Source: Gemmatimonadota bacterium (GTDB lineage Bacteria > Gemmatimonadota > Gemmatimonadetes > Gemmatimonadales > GWC2-71-9). From it: a stretch of 64,000 bases of DNA. The notes below the pieces were generated by a model, which saw nothing but the letters and a program-made list of their open reading frames with translations, searched no databases and was not told where the DNA came from. Below are positions 35,340 to 44,712 of the stretch, one piece after another. Made by a program: the position numbers and the translations under genes. Numbering within the stretch: position 1 is the first letter of the stretch; each line of letters begins with the position of its first letter. The stretch lies in NCBI GenBank assembly GCA_016713435.1, contig JADJPD010000015.1, forward strand, positions 62,001 to 126,000. Direction: 5' to 3'.

Positions 35340-36347
35340 ATGGCCGACGTCTTCTCGCAGAAGGACATCGACTCCCTGCTCAAGGGCGCGTCGCCGGTGG
35401 CGGCGCCGGAGCCGAGCGTCGAGGTCATCCCCTACAACTTCCTGCGGCCCCCGCGCATCGCGAAGGACCGGCAGGCGCTCCTGAACGGGATCTACCAGCG
35501 CATCGGCGTGTCGCTGCAGTCGCTGTTCAGCTCCCGGCTGCGCACGGCGGTGGACGTGACGCTGGCCAGCGTGGAGCAGGCCACCTTCGCCGAGTTCATC
35601 TTCTCGCTGGCGACGCCGTGCGCCGCCTACGTCTACGACCTGGGCGACAAGATCGGCGGCCAGGGCGTGCTGGACCTCGGCACCGAGTTCTCCTACTTCC
35701 TGGTGGACCGCCTCTTCGGCGGCCCGGGCGAGGCGCACGAGCTCAAGCGGCCGCTCACGGTGCTCGAGCGCACCGTGGTGCGGGGCGTCTCGGACAAGGT
35801 GATGGCGATCGTGCAGGAGGCCTGGGCCGACCACCTGGCCTTCGACCCGGCCTACGCCGGCTTCGAGTCGTCGCCGGACGCGCTGCAGGTGGCCAACCGG
35901 GAGGACAACGTCCTGGTCAGCAACATCGAGGTGCGCACCGGGCCCTTCAGCGGGCTCATCACCATGTGCGTGCCGCTGCTGGCCCTCGAGGGGTTCCTGC
36001 AGGAGAAGCCCACCCGGCACTTCCACTCCGTGAAGAGCAGCCAGGCCGAGCGGGACGCGGCGCGCAACACCATCGAGGAGGCGCTCCGCGCCTCGAAGCT
36101 CGAGGTGCGGGCGCGCTTCCCGCTCTTCTACCTCCGGGCGCGCGACGTGGGCCGCCTGGAGGTGGGGCAGGTGATCCACACCGGGCATCCCTCGGATGTC
36201 CCCGTCGAACTCCACGTCCGCGGCCAGCGCCGGTTCCTCGGCGCGCTGGGCCAGAGCCGCCAGTACGTGGGCCTGCGCGTGACGCAGCCGCTTCCCTCCC
36301 ACCGCCATGAAGGAGCGCCCAAGGCTTCCCGCGGGCGCCTGGTGTAA
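35340..36347 (+). CDS. fliM: Flagellar switch protein FliM
   Basis: C-ring switch protein that binds CheY-P. 335 residues: N-terminal CheY-docking peptide SQKDIDSLLKG (residues 5-15), a middle CheC-like domain (residues about 40-240, with SRLRTAVDVTLASVEQATFAEF), and a C-terminal SpoA-like domain (about 255-325). The tail after the SpoA fold is short and basic. Neighbours fliL and fliN are within 10 bases. Confidence 0.95.
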   Translation: MADVFSQKDIDSLLKGASPVAAPEPSVEVIPYNFLRPPRIAKDRQALLNGIYQRIGVSLQSLFSSRLRTAVDVTLASVEQATFAEFIFSLATPCAAYVYDLGDKIGGQGVLDLGTEFSYFLVDRLFGGPGEAHELKRPLTVLERTVVRGVSDKVMAIVQEAWADHLAFDPAYAGFESSPDALQVANREDNVLVSNIEVRTGPFSGLITMCVPLLALEGFLQEKPTRHFHSVKSSQAERDAARNTIEEALRASKLEVRARFPLFYLRARDVGRLEVGQVIHTGHPSDVPVELHVRGQRRFLGALGQSRQYVGLRVTQPLPSHRHEGAPKASRGRLV

Positions 36348-36350
36348 CCC

Positions 36351-36749
36351 ATGGACCAGAGCGAAATCGACCGGCTGATGTCCGGCGGCGCCAAGCAGCC
36401 CACCCCGGCGGCCAAGGCGCCGGACCTCCACCCGCTGCCGGCGCAGGCGCCGCGTGCCCCGGCGGCCGGCGCGGCGGCGAGCGGTGGCAACCTCGACACC
36501 CTGCTCGACGTGTCGCTGCCGGTGGCCATCGAGTTCGGCCGCACCCACATGACGGTGCAGGAGGTGCTGGAGCTCGGCAGCGGCTCGGTGATCCAGCTGG
36601 ACCGCATGGTGGGCGAGCCCATCGACATCTACGTCTCGGACCGGAAGCTGGCCGAGGGCGAGGTGGTGGTGATCGGCGAGCACTTCGGCGTCCGCATCAC
36701 CCGCGTCGTCACGGGACCGGAAGCGCTGGCGGGGCGGGAGAGCCACTGA
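36351..36749 (+). CDS. fliN: Flagellar switch protein FliN with FliM-like N-terminal peptide
   Basis: FliN forms the bottom of the C ring and binds FliH. The SpoA domain occupies the C-terminal 80 residues: LDVSLPVAIEFGRTHMTVQE, VLELGSGSVIQLDRMVGEPI, and GEVVVIGEHFGVRITRV. The N-terminus MDQSEIDRLMSGG resembles the CheY-binding peptide of FliM and FliY (x-S-x-x-E-I-D-x-L-x-x-G), which short FliN proteins such as that of E. coli lack. A Pro/Ala linker joins the two. It may thus bind CheY-P as well. Its stop overlaps the next start. Confidence 0.93.
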   Translation: MDQSEIDRLMSGGAKQPTPAAKAPDLHPLPAQAPRAPAAGAAASGGNLDTLLDVSLPVAIEFGRTHMTVQEVLELGSGSVIQLDRMVGEPIDIYVSDRKLAEGEVVVIGEHFGVRITRVVTGPEALAGRESH

Positions 36750-37870
36750 TGCTCGGCCTACTCGCCTCCTTCGCCTTCACGCTCGGCGCCCTCGGGCTCG
36801 GCGTGTGGCTGCTCAAGCGGCTCCAGCCCGGCATGTCGGGCGGGGTGTCGTCGGTGCCGCTCGCGGTGCTCCGCCGCATCGGCCTCGGGCCCAAGCAGGG
36901 GGTGGCGCTGGTGCAGGTGGGCGGCCGGGTGCTGGTGGTGTCGGTCGCGGACCAGGGCGTCACGCTCCTCACCGAGCTCGAGGGCGAGGACCTGGACCAG
37001 GCGCTCGAGGAGGCGCCGGCCTCCTTCGCCGAGCAGGCGCACGCGGCCATGAAGCGGCCGCTGCCGTCCCTCAAGTCGCTCTTCCGCGTGGCGTCGCTGG
37101 TGCTGGCGCTGCTGGCCAGCTGGCCGGTGGTGGCGCCGGTGGTGGCGGGGCCCGCGCACGGCGCGGTGGCCGCCCAGGGCGTCACGGCGCCGACGCCGCC
37201 CAAGGTGACGGTGACCATCGGGCAGGGGAGCGAGCAGCTGCAGCTCTCCGGCGCCGTCGGCATCGTGGTCTTCATGGGCGCGATGACGCTGCTGCCGGCG
37301 ATGTTCCTGCTGATGACGAGCTTCACCCGGATCCTCGTCGTCCTCCACTTCGTGCGGACCGCCGTGGGCACCCAGACGGCGCCCCCCGGCCAGGTGCTGG
37401 TGGCGCTGGCGGTGCTGCTCACCGGGGTGGTGATGCAGCCGGTGCTGAACCAGGCCAACACCGAGGCCATCCAGCCCTACCTGAACGGGCAGATCACGCA
37501 GGTGGAGGCGTACAAGAAGGCGGTGGAGCCGCTCCGCACCTTCATGCTCAACAACACCCGGGAGAAGGACCTCGGCACCCTGGCCGAGCTCACCGGGCAG
37601 CAGGACGCCGACAGCCTCGAGGCGCTGCCGACGCTCACGATCACGACCGCATTCGTGACCAGCGAGCTCCGCACCGCCTTCCAGATGGGCTTCGTGATCT
37701 ACCTGCCGTTCGTGGTGGTGGACCTGATCGTGGCGTCGGTGCTGATGAGCATGGGCATGTTCATGCTGCCGCCGGTGATGATCTCGCTGCCCTTCAAGCT
37801 GATGCTCTTCGTGCTGGCCGACGGGTGGAACCTCGTGGTGCAGCGCCTCGTCACCGGCTTCCAGGTCTGA
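36749..37870 (+). CDS. fliP: FliO-FliP fusion, export gate
   Basis: One 373-residue frame holds two gate proteins. Residues 1-100 match FliO: a transmembrane helix (4-22), then LAVLRRIGLGPKQGVALVQVGGRVLVVSV. From Met101 (37049) comes FliP with what looks like its own cleavable signal (SLKSLFRVASLVLALLASWP), then MTSFTRILVVLHFVRTAVGT, GFVIYLPFVVVDLIVASVLM and the final ISLPFKLMLFVLADGWN. FliO is the assembly chaperone for the FliP/FliQ/FliR core, so a fusion is functionally sensible. An internal start at 37049 could also give free FliP, although no good ribosome site precedes it. Both parts are complete. Confidence 0.9.
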   Translation: MLGLLASFAFTLGALGLGVWLLKRLQPGMSGGVSSVPLAVLRRIGLGPKQGVALVQVGGRVLVVSVADQGVTLLTELEGEDLDQALEEAPASFAEQAHAAMKRPLPSLKSLFRVASLVLALLASWPVVAPVVAGPAHGAVAAQGVTAPTPPKVTVTIGQGSEQLQLSGAVGIVVFMGAMTLLPAMFLLMTSFTRILVVLHFVRTAVGTQTAPPGQVLVALAVLLTGVVMQPVLNQANTEAIQPYLNGQITQVEAYKKAVEPLRTFMLNNTREKDLGTLAELTGQQDADSLEALPTLTITTAFVTSELRTAFQMGFVIYLPFVVVDLIVASVLMSMGMFMLPPVMISLPFKLMLFVLADGWNLVVQRLVTGFQV

Positions 37871-37871
37871 C

Positions 37872-38141
37872 ATGTCGCCCGGCCTCGCGATCGAGCTCGT
37901 GACCCGCGCCGTGATGATGGTGCTCATGGTGGGCGCGCCCATCCTGATCACCGCGCTCGTGGTGGGCGTGCTCGTCAGCTTCGTGCAGGCGCTGACCCAG
38001 ATCAACGAGCAGACGCTCACGTTCATCCCCAAGCTCATCGCGGTGGCCATCGTGGGGATCCTGGCGCTGCCGTGGATGCTCCGGAACCTGGTGGAGTACA
38101 TGACGCAGGCCCTCAACATGCTGCCGGGGCTGGCCTCGTGA
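37872..38141 (+). CDS. fliQ: Export gate protein FliQ
   Basis: Small gate subunit of 89 residues with two transmembrane helices. Motifs are typical: GAPILITALVVGVLVSFVQA, then LTQINEQTLTFIPKLIAV. It starts 1 base after the fliOP stop and shares its stop with the fliR start (GTGA). Confidence 0.95.
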   Translation: MSPGLAIELVTRAVMMVLMVGAPILITALVVGVLVSFVQALTQINEQTLTFIPKLIAVAIVGILALPWMLRNLVEYMTQALNMLPGLAS

Positions 38142-38944
38142 ACTCGGCCGGCTTCCTCCAGCTCGTCGGCATCACCGACTGGCCCGCCTTCGTGCTGGTG
38201 AGCGCGCGGGTGGCGGGGCTGTTCCTGATGGCGCCGCTCTGGTCGCACACGGGGCTGCCGCGGAACATCCGGAGCGGAGCCGCCGTGGTGCTCTCCGCGG
38301 CGCTGGTGCCCGCGGTGACGCCGGTGGCGCCGCTGCCCGACGACATGCTGGCCAGCAGCCTGGTGCTCGGCGCCGAGACGCTCCTCGGCATCGCCATCGG
38401 GCTCTCGGGGGCGCTCCTGATCGCGGGGATGACGGTGGCGGGCGAGATCGCGTCGCTGCAGATGGGCCTGTCGCTCGGCGAGGCCTACGGGTCGCTGCCG
38501 GCCGGCACCACGGTGGGCATCGGCCAGCTCAAGAACTACTTCGCGCTCCTCGTCTACCTGTCGCTCAACGGGCACCTGGTGCTCTACGAGGGACTGGCGG
38601 CGAGCCTGCGCGCGGTGCCCCCGGGCCAGGCGCTCGCGGGCCTCGCCGGCGGCCTGCCGGTGGCCACGGTGGCGGGCTCGATCTTCAGCACCGGCGTCCG
38701 GGCCGCGGCGCCGATCCTCGTGGCCCTGCTGCTGACCAATCTGGCGCTCGCCATCCTCGGCAAGGCGGTGCCGCAGCTCAACGTGATGATGCTGTCGTTC
38801 CCGGTGACCATGTCGGTCGGGCTCCTCGCCTTCGGTGCGTCGCTCCCCTTCCTCGCCAGCCTGGTGGCCGGCGAGGTGGAGGCCCTCCCCCTGCGGGTGG
38901 GCGAGACGATCCGCGCCTTCACGCCCGCCGCGCTGCCGAGGTAG
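38138..38944 (+). CDS. fliR: Export gate protein FliR
   Basis: Integral membrane gate subunit of 268 residues with about six hydrophobic segments (for example residues 20-36, 48-62, 75-110). Family features include RVAGLFLMAPLWS, GEIASLQMGLSLGEAYGSLP and NLALAILGKAVPQLNVMMLS. The GTG at 38138 overlaps the fliQ stop by 4 bases; an in-frame extension to 38072 lies within fliQ. Confidence 0.95.
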   Translation: MNSAGFLQLVGITDWPAFVLVSARVAGLFLMAPLWSHTGLPRNIRSGAAVVLSAALVPAVTPVAPLPDDMLASSLVLGAETLLGIAIGLSGALLIAGMTVAGEIASLQMGLSLGEAYGSLPAGTTVGIGQLKNYFALLVYLSLNGHLVLYEGLAASLRAVPPGQALAGLAGGLPVATVAGSIFSTGVRAAAPILVALLLTNLALAILGKAVPQLNVMMLSFPVTMSVGLLAFGASLPFLASLVAGEVEALPLRVGETIRAFTPAALPR

Positions 38945-38947
38945 CCC

Positions 38948-40036
38948 ATGGCCCAGGATGACGGCCAGGAACGCACAGAGTCCGCGACCCCGAAGCGGCG
39001 CGACGAGGCCCGGAAGGAAGGGCGGGTCCCGAAGAGCGCCGAGCTCTCCGGTGCGGCGCTGCTGCTCGCGGGCACCGGCGTGCTCGCGGCCAGCGGGGGG
39101 GCCTCCCTGGCGCAGCATGCGGTGAACGTCTTCCGCACCGACATCCTCTGGCTGAGCAGCCAGCCCATGACGGGCTTCCAGGCCATCGCCATCGTGCAGC
39201 AGGTGGGGCGGATGACGCTGCTGGCGCTGCTCCCGGTGCTGCTCGGCATCGGGGCCCTCACCCTGCTGGTCAATGCGCTGCAGGCGCGGGGCGTCCTCTC
39301 CTTCGAGGCGCTGGGCCCCAAGTTCGACCGGGTGGACCCGGTCGCGGGCTTCGGGCGCATCTTCAGCCTGGACTCGGTCTTCGCCCTGCTCAAGTCCATC
39401 CTCAAGGTGGCCATCCTGGGGTGGGTGACGTACCTGATCCTCCGCCGGGCCTGGCCCGAGGTGATCGCGGCCGGCGGCGTCAGCGTGGAGCTGCTGCTCC
39501 CCCTCACGCGCGGGCTGGCGCTCAAGATGGCGTTCCTGACGGGGCTCGCCTTCCTGGCCATCGCGGGGCTCGACTACGGCTTCCAGCTGTTCCAGTTCGA
39601 GAAGAGCCTGCGGATGACCAAGCAGGAGGTCGTCCAGGAGCACAAGGAGACCGACGGCGACCCGCAGGTGAAGGGCCGCATCCGCCAGCTGCAGCGCCAG
39701 ATGGCGCGCAAGCGGATGCTGCAGAACGTGGCCACCGCCGACGTCGTGGTCACCAACCCGACCCACATCGCCGTGGCGCTCAAGTACGATCCCCTCGTGG
39801 CCGCCGCCCCGGTGGTGGTGGCCATGGGCGAGCGGCTCATCGCCCAGCGCATCAAGGAGCTGGCGTTCAAGGCCGGGGTCCCGGTCATCGAGAACAAGCC
39901 GCTGGCGCGCGCGCTGCTGGCCAGCGCCAAGATCAACGAACCGGTGCCGCCCGCGCTCTACGTCGCAGTGGCCGAGATCATCGCGTTCGTCTTCCGGAAG
40001 CGTGGGGCGCAGCTGCCCGCCCGGAGGAATAGGTGA
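38948..40036 (+). CDS. flhB: Export switch protein FlhB
   Basis: Substrate-specificity switch of the export gate, 362 residues. The start has ERTESATPKRRDEARKEGRV, then four membrane segments, then the cytoplasmic domain with the self-cleavage site N-P-T-H in VVTNPTHIAVAL (Asn about 269). Cleavage between Asn and Pro, prompted by FliK, switches export from hook to filament. The C-terminal tail is short and basic and overlaps the flhA start by 4 bases. Confidence 0.96.
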   Translation: MAQDDGQERTESATPKRRDEARKEGRVPKSAELSGAALLLAGTGVLAASGGASLAQHAVNVFRTDILWLSSQPMTGFQAIAIVQQVGRMTLLALLPVLLGIGALTLLVNALQARGVLSFEALGPKFDRVDPVAGFGRIFSLDSVFALLKSILKVAILGWVTYLILRRAWPEVIAAGGVSVELLLPLTRGLALKMAFLTGLAFLAIAGLDYGFQLFQFEKSLRMTKQEVVQEHKETDGDPQVKGRIRQLQRQMARKRMLQNVATADVVVTNPTHIAVALKYDPLVAAAPVVVAMGERLIAQRIKELAFKAGVPVIENKPLARALLASAKINEPVPPALYVAVAEIIAFVFRKRGAQLPARRNR

Positions 40037-42212
40037 CCGCCCCGAGCACCGCCATCGGCGCCACCGGCGCCGCGGGCGCCGGCTCGGCGGGCGGGAACGC
40101 GCCGCGCGGCCGCGCCCCGGCACGGCCGGTCGGGGCCGGCGCCGAGGCGCCGACGATGTTCCAGCGCATGGGCGGCGCGGCGGAGACCTGGCTGGCCATC
40201 GCCGTGATCATCGTGGTGGCGCTGCTCATCGTGCCGCTCCCGCCGGCGATCCTCGACGCGCTGCTGGCCTTCTCGCTCGCCATCGCGGTGCTCGTCCTGC
40301 TGGTGACGCTGTCGGTCCGGGACCCGCTCGAGTTCTCGATCTTCCCGAGCCTGCTGCTGCTCATCACGCTGCTCGGCTCGGGCTCAACGTGAACACCACG
40401 CGCCTGATCCTCTCCACGGGGCATGCGGGCTCGGTGATCGCGGCGTTCGGCAACGCGGTGATCGGCGGCAACTACGTCGTGGGCCTGGTGATCTTCCTGA
40501 TCCTCATCGTGATCAACTTCATGGTGATCACGAAGGGCGCGGGGCGCGTGGCCGAGGTGGCCGCCCGGTTCACCCTCGACGCCATGCCCGGCCGGCAGAT
40601 GAGCATCGACGCCGACCTCGGCGCCGGCCTCATCGACGAGGCCGAGGCCCGCCGCCGGCGCGAGGAGATCCAGCGCTACGCCGACTTCTACGGCGCCATG
40701 GACGGCTCGGCCAAGTTCGTCCGCGGCGACGCCATCGCGGGCCTCATCATCACCGGCATCAACCTGGTGGGCGGCTTCCTGATCGGCATCACCCAGCAGG
40801 GGATGTCGGCCGGGGAGGCGCTCGGCACCTTCACGAGCCTCACCGTCGGCGACGGCCTGATCACCCAGATCCCGGCGCTCATCGTCAGCACCGCGGCCGG
40901 CATCATCGTCACGTACGGCTCCAAGTCGCCCAGCGTGGGGCCGGCCATCGCCTCGCAGCTCACGCGGCACGAGGGCGCGCTCTGGATGTCGGCGGTCATC
41001 ATCGGCCTGCTCGGCGTGGTGCCCGGCTTCCCCTTCCTGCCCTTCGCCACGCTGGCCGGCGGGCTCGGCGGGGTGGCCTACATGGTGCGGCAGCGGGTGG
41101 AGCGGGAGAAGGCGCCGGAGGCCACGGTGATCACCAAGCCGCAGGCCAAGCCGGAGTCGGCGCCCATCAAGGACCTGCTGGCCGTGGAGCCGCTCGAGGT
41201 GGAAGTGGGCTACGCGCTGGTGCCGCTGGTGGACGAGTCGCAGAAGGGCGACCTGCTGCAGCGCATCGGCCTGATGCGGAAGCAGCTGGCGCTCGAGATG
41301 GGCATCATCGTGCCGCCGGCGCGCATCCGCGACAACATCCAGCTCCCCGCCACCGAGTACGCCATCAAGCTCCGCGGCGTCCGCGTCGCCGGGGGCGAGG
41401 TCCTGCCGCGCTACCTGCTGGCGCTCGACACCGCCGGCATGGCGGCGCCGATCGACGGCATCCGCACCATCGACCCGAGCTTCGGCCTCCCGGCGGTGTG
41501 GATCACGCCCGACCGCCGCCTCGAGGCCGAGGGCAACGGCTACAGCGTGGTGGAGCCGCAGACGGTGCTCTCCACCCACCTGATGGAGACCATCAAGCGC
41601 CACTCGGCGGAGCTCCTCTCGCGCCAGAACGTGCGCGAGCTGCTCGACACGCTCAAGGAAACCCACCCGGCGCTGGTCGAGGATACGATCCCCGGCAAGC
41701 TCTCGCTCGGCACCGTGCACCGGGTGCTGCAGCGCCTGCTCCGCGAGGGGCTGCCGGTGCGCGACCTGGCCCTCATCCTCGAGTCCCTCGCCGACGCGGC
41801 CGACGTCACCAAGGACCCCGAGGCGCTGACCGAGCAGGTGCGGCGGAGCCTGTCGTCCGTGCTGGTGCAGATGTTCGACGACGGCGACGGCGCCATCAGC
41901 GGCATCACCATGGGCCCGAAGCTCGAGACCGCGCTCATGGGCCTGTTCAGCCCGCGGCCCACCCGCGACGGCGGCCGGCCGCTCGAGCCCGAGGACCTCA
42001 CCTCGGCGCTCCGCCTGCTCAACGACCTCATGGAATCGAACAAGCGTGACGGCCAGTTCCGGCCGCTCATCACGCCGCCGGCGCTCCGGGTGGGCGTCCG
42101 CCGGCTGGTGGAGCCCGTGCTGCCGCACGTGCCGGTGCTGTCGCTGGGCGAGCTGCCCGCGCAGACGCCGGTGCACAGTCTTGCCACCTGGGAGCTGACC
42201 CGTGCCGCTTGA
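40033..42212 (+). CDS. flhA: Export gate protein FlhA, broken by one base in this sequence
   Basis: Main gate protein; its cytoplasmic nonamer receives chaperone-substrate complexes. Codons from 40033 encode the first membrane helices up to SIFPSLLLLITLL. The rest (LNVNTTRLILSTGHAGSVI onward, through VGDGLITQIPALIVSTAAGI, to the cytoplasmic domains) is in the next frame. The two halves meet in the most conserved FlhA stretch (DPLEFSxFPSLLL...LRLGLNV). Adding one C after 40374 (CTC|GGC to CTC CGG) restores a single frame of about 727 codons. A missing base in the read is far more likely than gene loss, given the intact operon. Confidence 0.93.
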
Positions 42213-43080
42213 ATCCTTCTCCGGTCCCGCGGTGGACGTGCTGCTGGCGCGCGTCCGCACCCAGCTCGGCCCCGAGGCCGAGATCATCGCCGTGCGCAGC
42301 GAGGCGGGCCCCGACGGCCGCAAGCGCTACCAGGTCATCGCCGCGGATCCCGAGGCCGCGGAGCTCGAGCGCCGCCGCATGGGCACGAGCGGTGGCGGCC
42401 ACCCGTTGCTCCGCGCCGCGCCGGGCCGCACCGACCTGGCCCGCCGCCGCGAGGGCGACAAGGGCCCCCAGCTCATCGCCTTCGTGGGACCGACGGGCGT
42501 GGGGAAGACCACCACGATCGCCAAGCTGGCCACGCACCCCGACTACCTGAAGGGCCGCAAGGTGGGCCTGCTCTGCCTCGACACCTATCGCGTCGGCGCC
42601 ATCGAGCAGATCCGCGCCTACGCCGAGATCGCGGCGCTGCCGCTCGAGGTGGTCTACGAGGGGAGCGACCTGGCCCCGGCCCTGCGCCGCCTCGGCGACC
42701 GCGACGTGATCCTGGTGGACACCCCGGGCCGCGGCCCGCGCGCCCAGGCCGACGCCCAGCAGGTGAGGCAGTGGCTCAGCCAGCTCCAGCCGGCCGAGAC
42801 GCACCTGGTGCTGCAGTCGGGCCTGCAGCGCGCGGTGGCCGACCGGATGATCGAGGCCCACCGCGCCCACGGCATCACCCACCTGGTGGCCACCAAGCTG
42901 GACGAGGCCCCGGACGACTGGACCCTCTTCGACGCCGCCGCCGAGGCCCGCCTGCCGATGCGCTGGGTGTCCGACGGCCAGGAAGTGCCGAAGGACCTCC
43001 GGCCCGCCGCGCAGCGCCTGCTCGCCGCGGTGGCCGCGCTCCGGCTGCGGGCCGCGGAGCCTGCGGAGGTGCTCGCATGA
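42202..43080 (+). CDS. flhF: Flagellar placement GTPase FlhF
   Basis: SRP-type GTPase that fixes where a flagellum is built. 292 residues; GTP-binding elements are FVGPTGVGKTTTIAKLA (G1, near 94), LLCLDTYRVGAIEQIRAYA, ILVDTPGRGPRA (G3) and VATKLDEA (G4). The N-terminal B domain is short, about 80 residues. The GTG start lies inside the flhA end. It is followed by flhG, its usual partner. Confidence 0.94.
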   Translation: MPLESFSGPAVDVLLARVRTQLGPEAEIIAVRSEAGPDGRKRYQVIAADPEAAELERRRMGTSGGGHPLLRAAPGRTDLARRREGDKGPQLIAFVGPTGVGKTTTIAKLATHPDYLKGRKVGLLCLDTYRVGAIEQIRAYAEIAALPLEVVYEGSDLAPALRRLGDRDVILVDTPGRGPRAQADAQQVRQWLSQLQPAETHLVLQSGLQRAVADRMIEAHRAHGITHLVATKLDEAPDDWTLFDAAAEARLPMRWVSDGQEVPKDLRPAAQRLLAAVAALRLRAAEPAEVLA

Positions 43081-43904
43081 TGGACCAGGCCGCGATGCTG
43101 CGCGCCATGATGGCGGAGCGCCACCCGATGCCGCCGGCGCCCAACGGCCCGCCCACCCTGGTGGTGGGGAGCGGCAAGGGCGGGGTGGGGAAGTCCGTGC
43201 TCTCCGTGCTGCTGGCCGAGCGCGTGGCGGCCGACGGCCGCCGGGTGCTGCTGGTCGACGGCGACCAGAACATGGGCAACCTGCACGTCCTCCTGGGCCT
43301 GGCCCGCGCCAACCGCCTCGAGAACGTGCTCAACGAGACCGCCGCCCCGCGCGACCTCCTGGTCCCGGTGGCCGAGCGGATCCACCTGCTCCCCTCGGAC
43401 AGCGGCGCCGACTCGCTGTACTCGCTGAGCGCGGTGGACCGCGCCCGGCTCCACCACCGGCTGAGCGCGCTCTACGACGAGTTCGACGCGGTGATCGTGG
43501 ACGCCGGCCCCGGCCTCGAGAGCGTGGTCCGCGTGGCCACCATGCGCGCCACCCGGCTCATCGTGGTCACCGCGCCCGAGCCGGCCGCGCTGACCGACGC
43601 CTATGCCACGATCAAGATCGTCCACGGCCAGGTGCACGACCTGCCGGTGGACGTGCTGGTGAACCGCATCTACGCCGAGCGCGAGGGGCCCGAGACGTTC
43701 GAGCGCCTCGAGACCGCGGCCGAGCGCTTCCTGCACCGCGAGCTCCGGTATCTCGGCGCGGTCTGGGAGGATGAACACATCCGGCGCGCCGTGCGCACGC
43801 CGGGGCTGTTGCTGCAGGGGCTGCAGGCCGGGCCCAATCACGATGTGCTGTCGGCCGCGGTCGAGCGGCTGGACCTGCCGGCGCCCGCCCGGCTGGTGGG
43901 CTGA
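43077..43904 (+). CDS. flhG: Flagellar number ATPase FlhG (MinD-like)
   Basis: ParA/MinD-type ATPase that limits flagellar number and stimulates FlhF. 275 residues: the N-terminal activator helix MMDQAAMLRAMM fits the DQA-x-x-LR motif of FlhG, the deviant Walker A is GSGKGGVGKSVLS, then VDGDQNMGNLHVLLG and VIVDAGPGLES. The C-terminal helix that binds membrane is amphipathic but weak. It overlaps flhF by ATGATG. fliA follows after 28 bases. Confidence 0.93.
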   Translation: MMDQAAMLRAMMAERHPMPPAPNGPPTLVVGSGKGGVGKSVLSVLLAERVAADGRRVLLVDGDQNMGNLHVLLGLARANRLENVLNETAAPRDLLVPVAERIHLLPSDSGADSLYSLSAVDRARLHHRLSALYDEFDAVIVDAGPGLESVVRVATMRATRLIVVTAPEPAALTDAYATIKIVHGQVHDLPVDVLVNRIYAEREGPETFERLETAAERFLHRELRYLGAVWEDEHIRRAVRTPGLLLQGLQAGPNHDVLSAAVERLDLPAPARLVG

Positions 43905-43932
43905 GACGGAGTTCGCACCCGAAGGAACGACC

Positions 43933-44712
43933 ATGGCGACGCAGACCACATCCCAGACGATGACCGACGCGCTCTGGCACAAGTACCGCGCCACCGGCGA
44001 CCCGGCCGCCCGCTCCCAGCTCCTGGACCGCTACCTGGGCCTGGTGCATCACGTGGCCCGGCAGGTGGCCGCCCGCGTCTCGGACGTGGTCGAGGTCGAC
44101 GACCTCGTCAGCGCCGGCACGCTCGGCCTGGTGCAGGCGCTCGAGAGCTTCGACCTCTCGCGCGGGCTGGCCTTCAGCACCTTCGCGATGCGCCGCATCC
44201 GCGGCTCCATTCTCGACGAGCTCCGTTCCCGTGACTGGGTGCCGCGCTCGGTGCGCGCCAAGGGCCGCCAGCTCGCCTCCACGGTGAGCCAGCTCGAGGC
44301 GCGCCTCGGCCGCGCGCCGGAGCCGCAGGAGGTGGCCGCCTCGCTGCAGCTCGACATGGCCACCTACTGGCGCTGGCGCGAGGAGGTGGAGGGCGCGGTG
44401 CTGGTGTCGCTCGACGGCTCGGTGACGCTCGACCACGCCGAGGCCGCCTCCCTCGAGGAGACCCTGGGCGACACCCACGCCGCCATCCCCGGCGACGCGC
44501 TGCAGCAGGAAGAGACGGTGGCGATCCTCAAGCACGCCATCCAGATGCTGCCGCCCAAGGAGCGCACGGTGCTCGCGCTCTACTATTACGAGGAGCTCAA
44601 CCTGCGGCAGATCGCCGAGGTGCTGCACGTGACGGAGTCGCGGGTCTCGCAGATCCGCACCCAGGCCCTGAAGCGGCTGCGCACCCGGCTGCAGCCGGCG
44701 GAGGAACGCTGA
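43933..44712 (+). CDS. fliA: Flagellar sigma factor FliA (sigma-28)
   Basis: Sigma factor for the late promoters seen throughout the window. 259 residues: region 2 VDDLVSAGTLGLVQALESFD and FSTFAMRRIRGSILDELRS, region 3 RAPEPQEVAASLQL, region 4 YYYEELNLRQIAEVLHVTES with RVSQIRTQALKRLR. ATG at 43933 is preceded by GAAGGA; the longer frame from 43771 belongs to flhG DNA. As part of the sigma-54 operon it links the middle and late gene classes. The FlgM-like inhibitor is at 2497. Confidence 0.97.
   Translation: MATQTTSQTMTDALWHKYRATGDPAARSQLLDRYLGLVHHVARQVAARVSDVVEVDDLVSAGTLGLVQALESFDLSRGLAFSTFAMRRIRGSILDELRSRDWVPRSVRAKGRQLASTVSQLEARLGRAPEPQEVAASLQLDMATYWRWREEVEGAVLVSLDGSVTLDHAEAASLEETLGDTHAAIPGDALQQEETVAILKHAIQMLPPKERTVLALYYYEELNLRQIAEVLHVTESRVSQIRTQALKRLRTRLQPAEER

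Noticed and set aside
36758..40123. Open frame of 1121 codons on the minus strand opposite fliOP-fliQ-fliR-flhB
   Set aside because: Antisense artefact of high GC third positions; the plus strand has complete, coupled gate genes.
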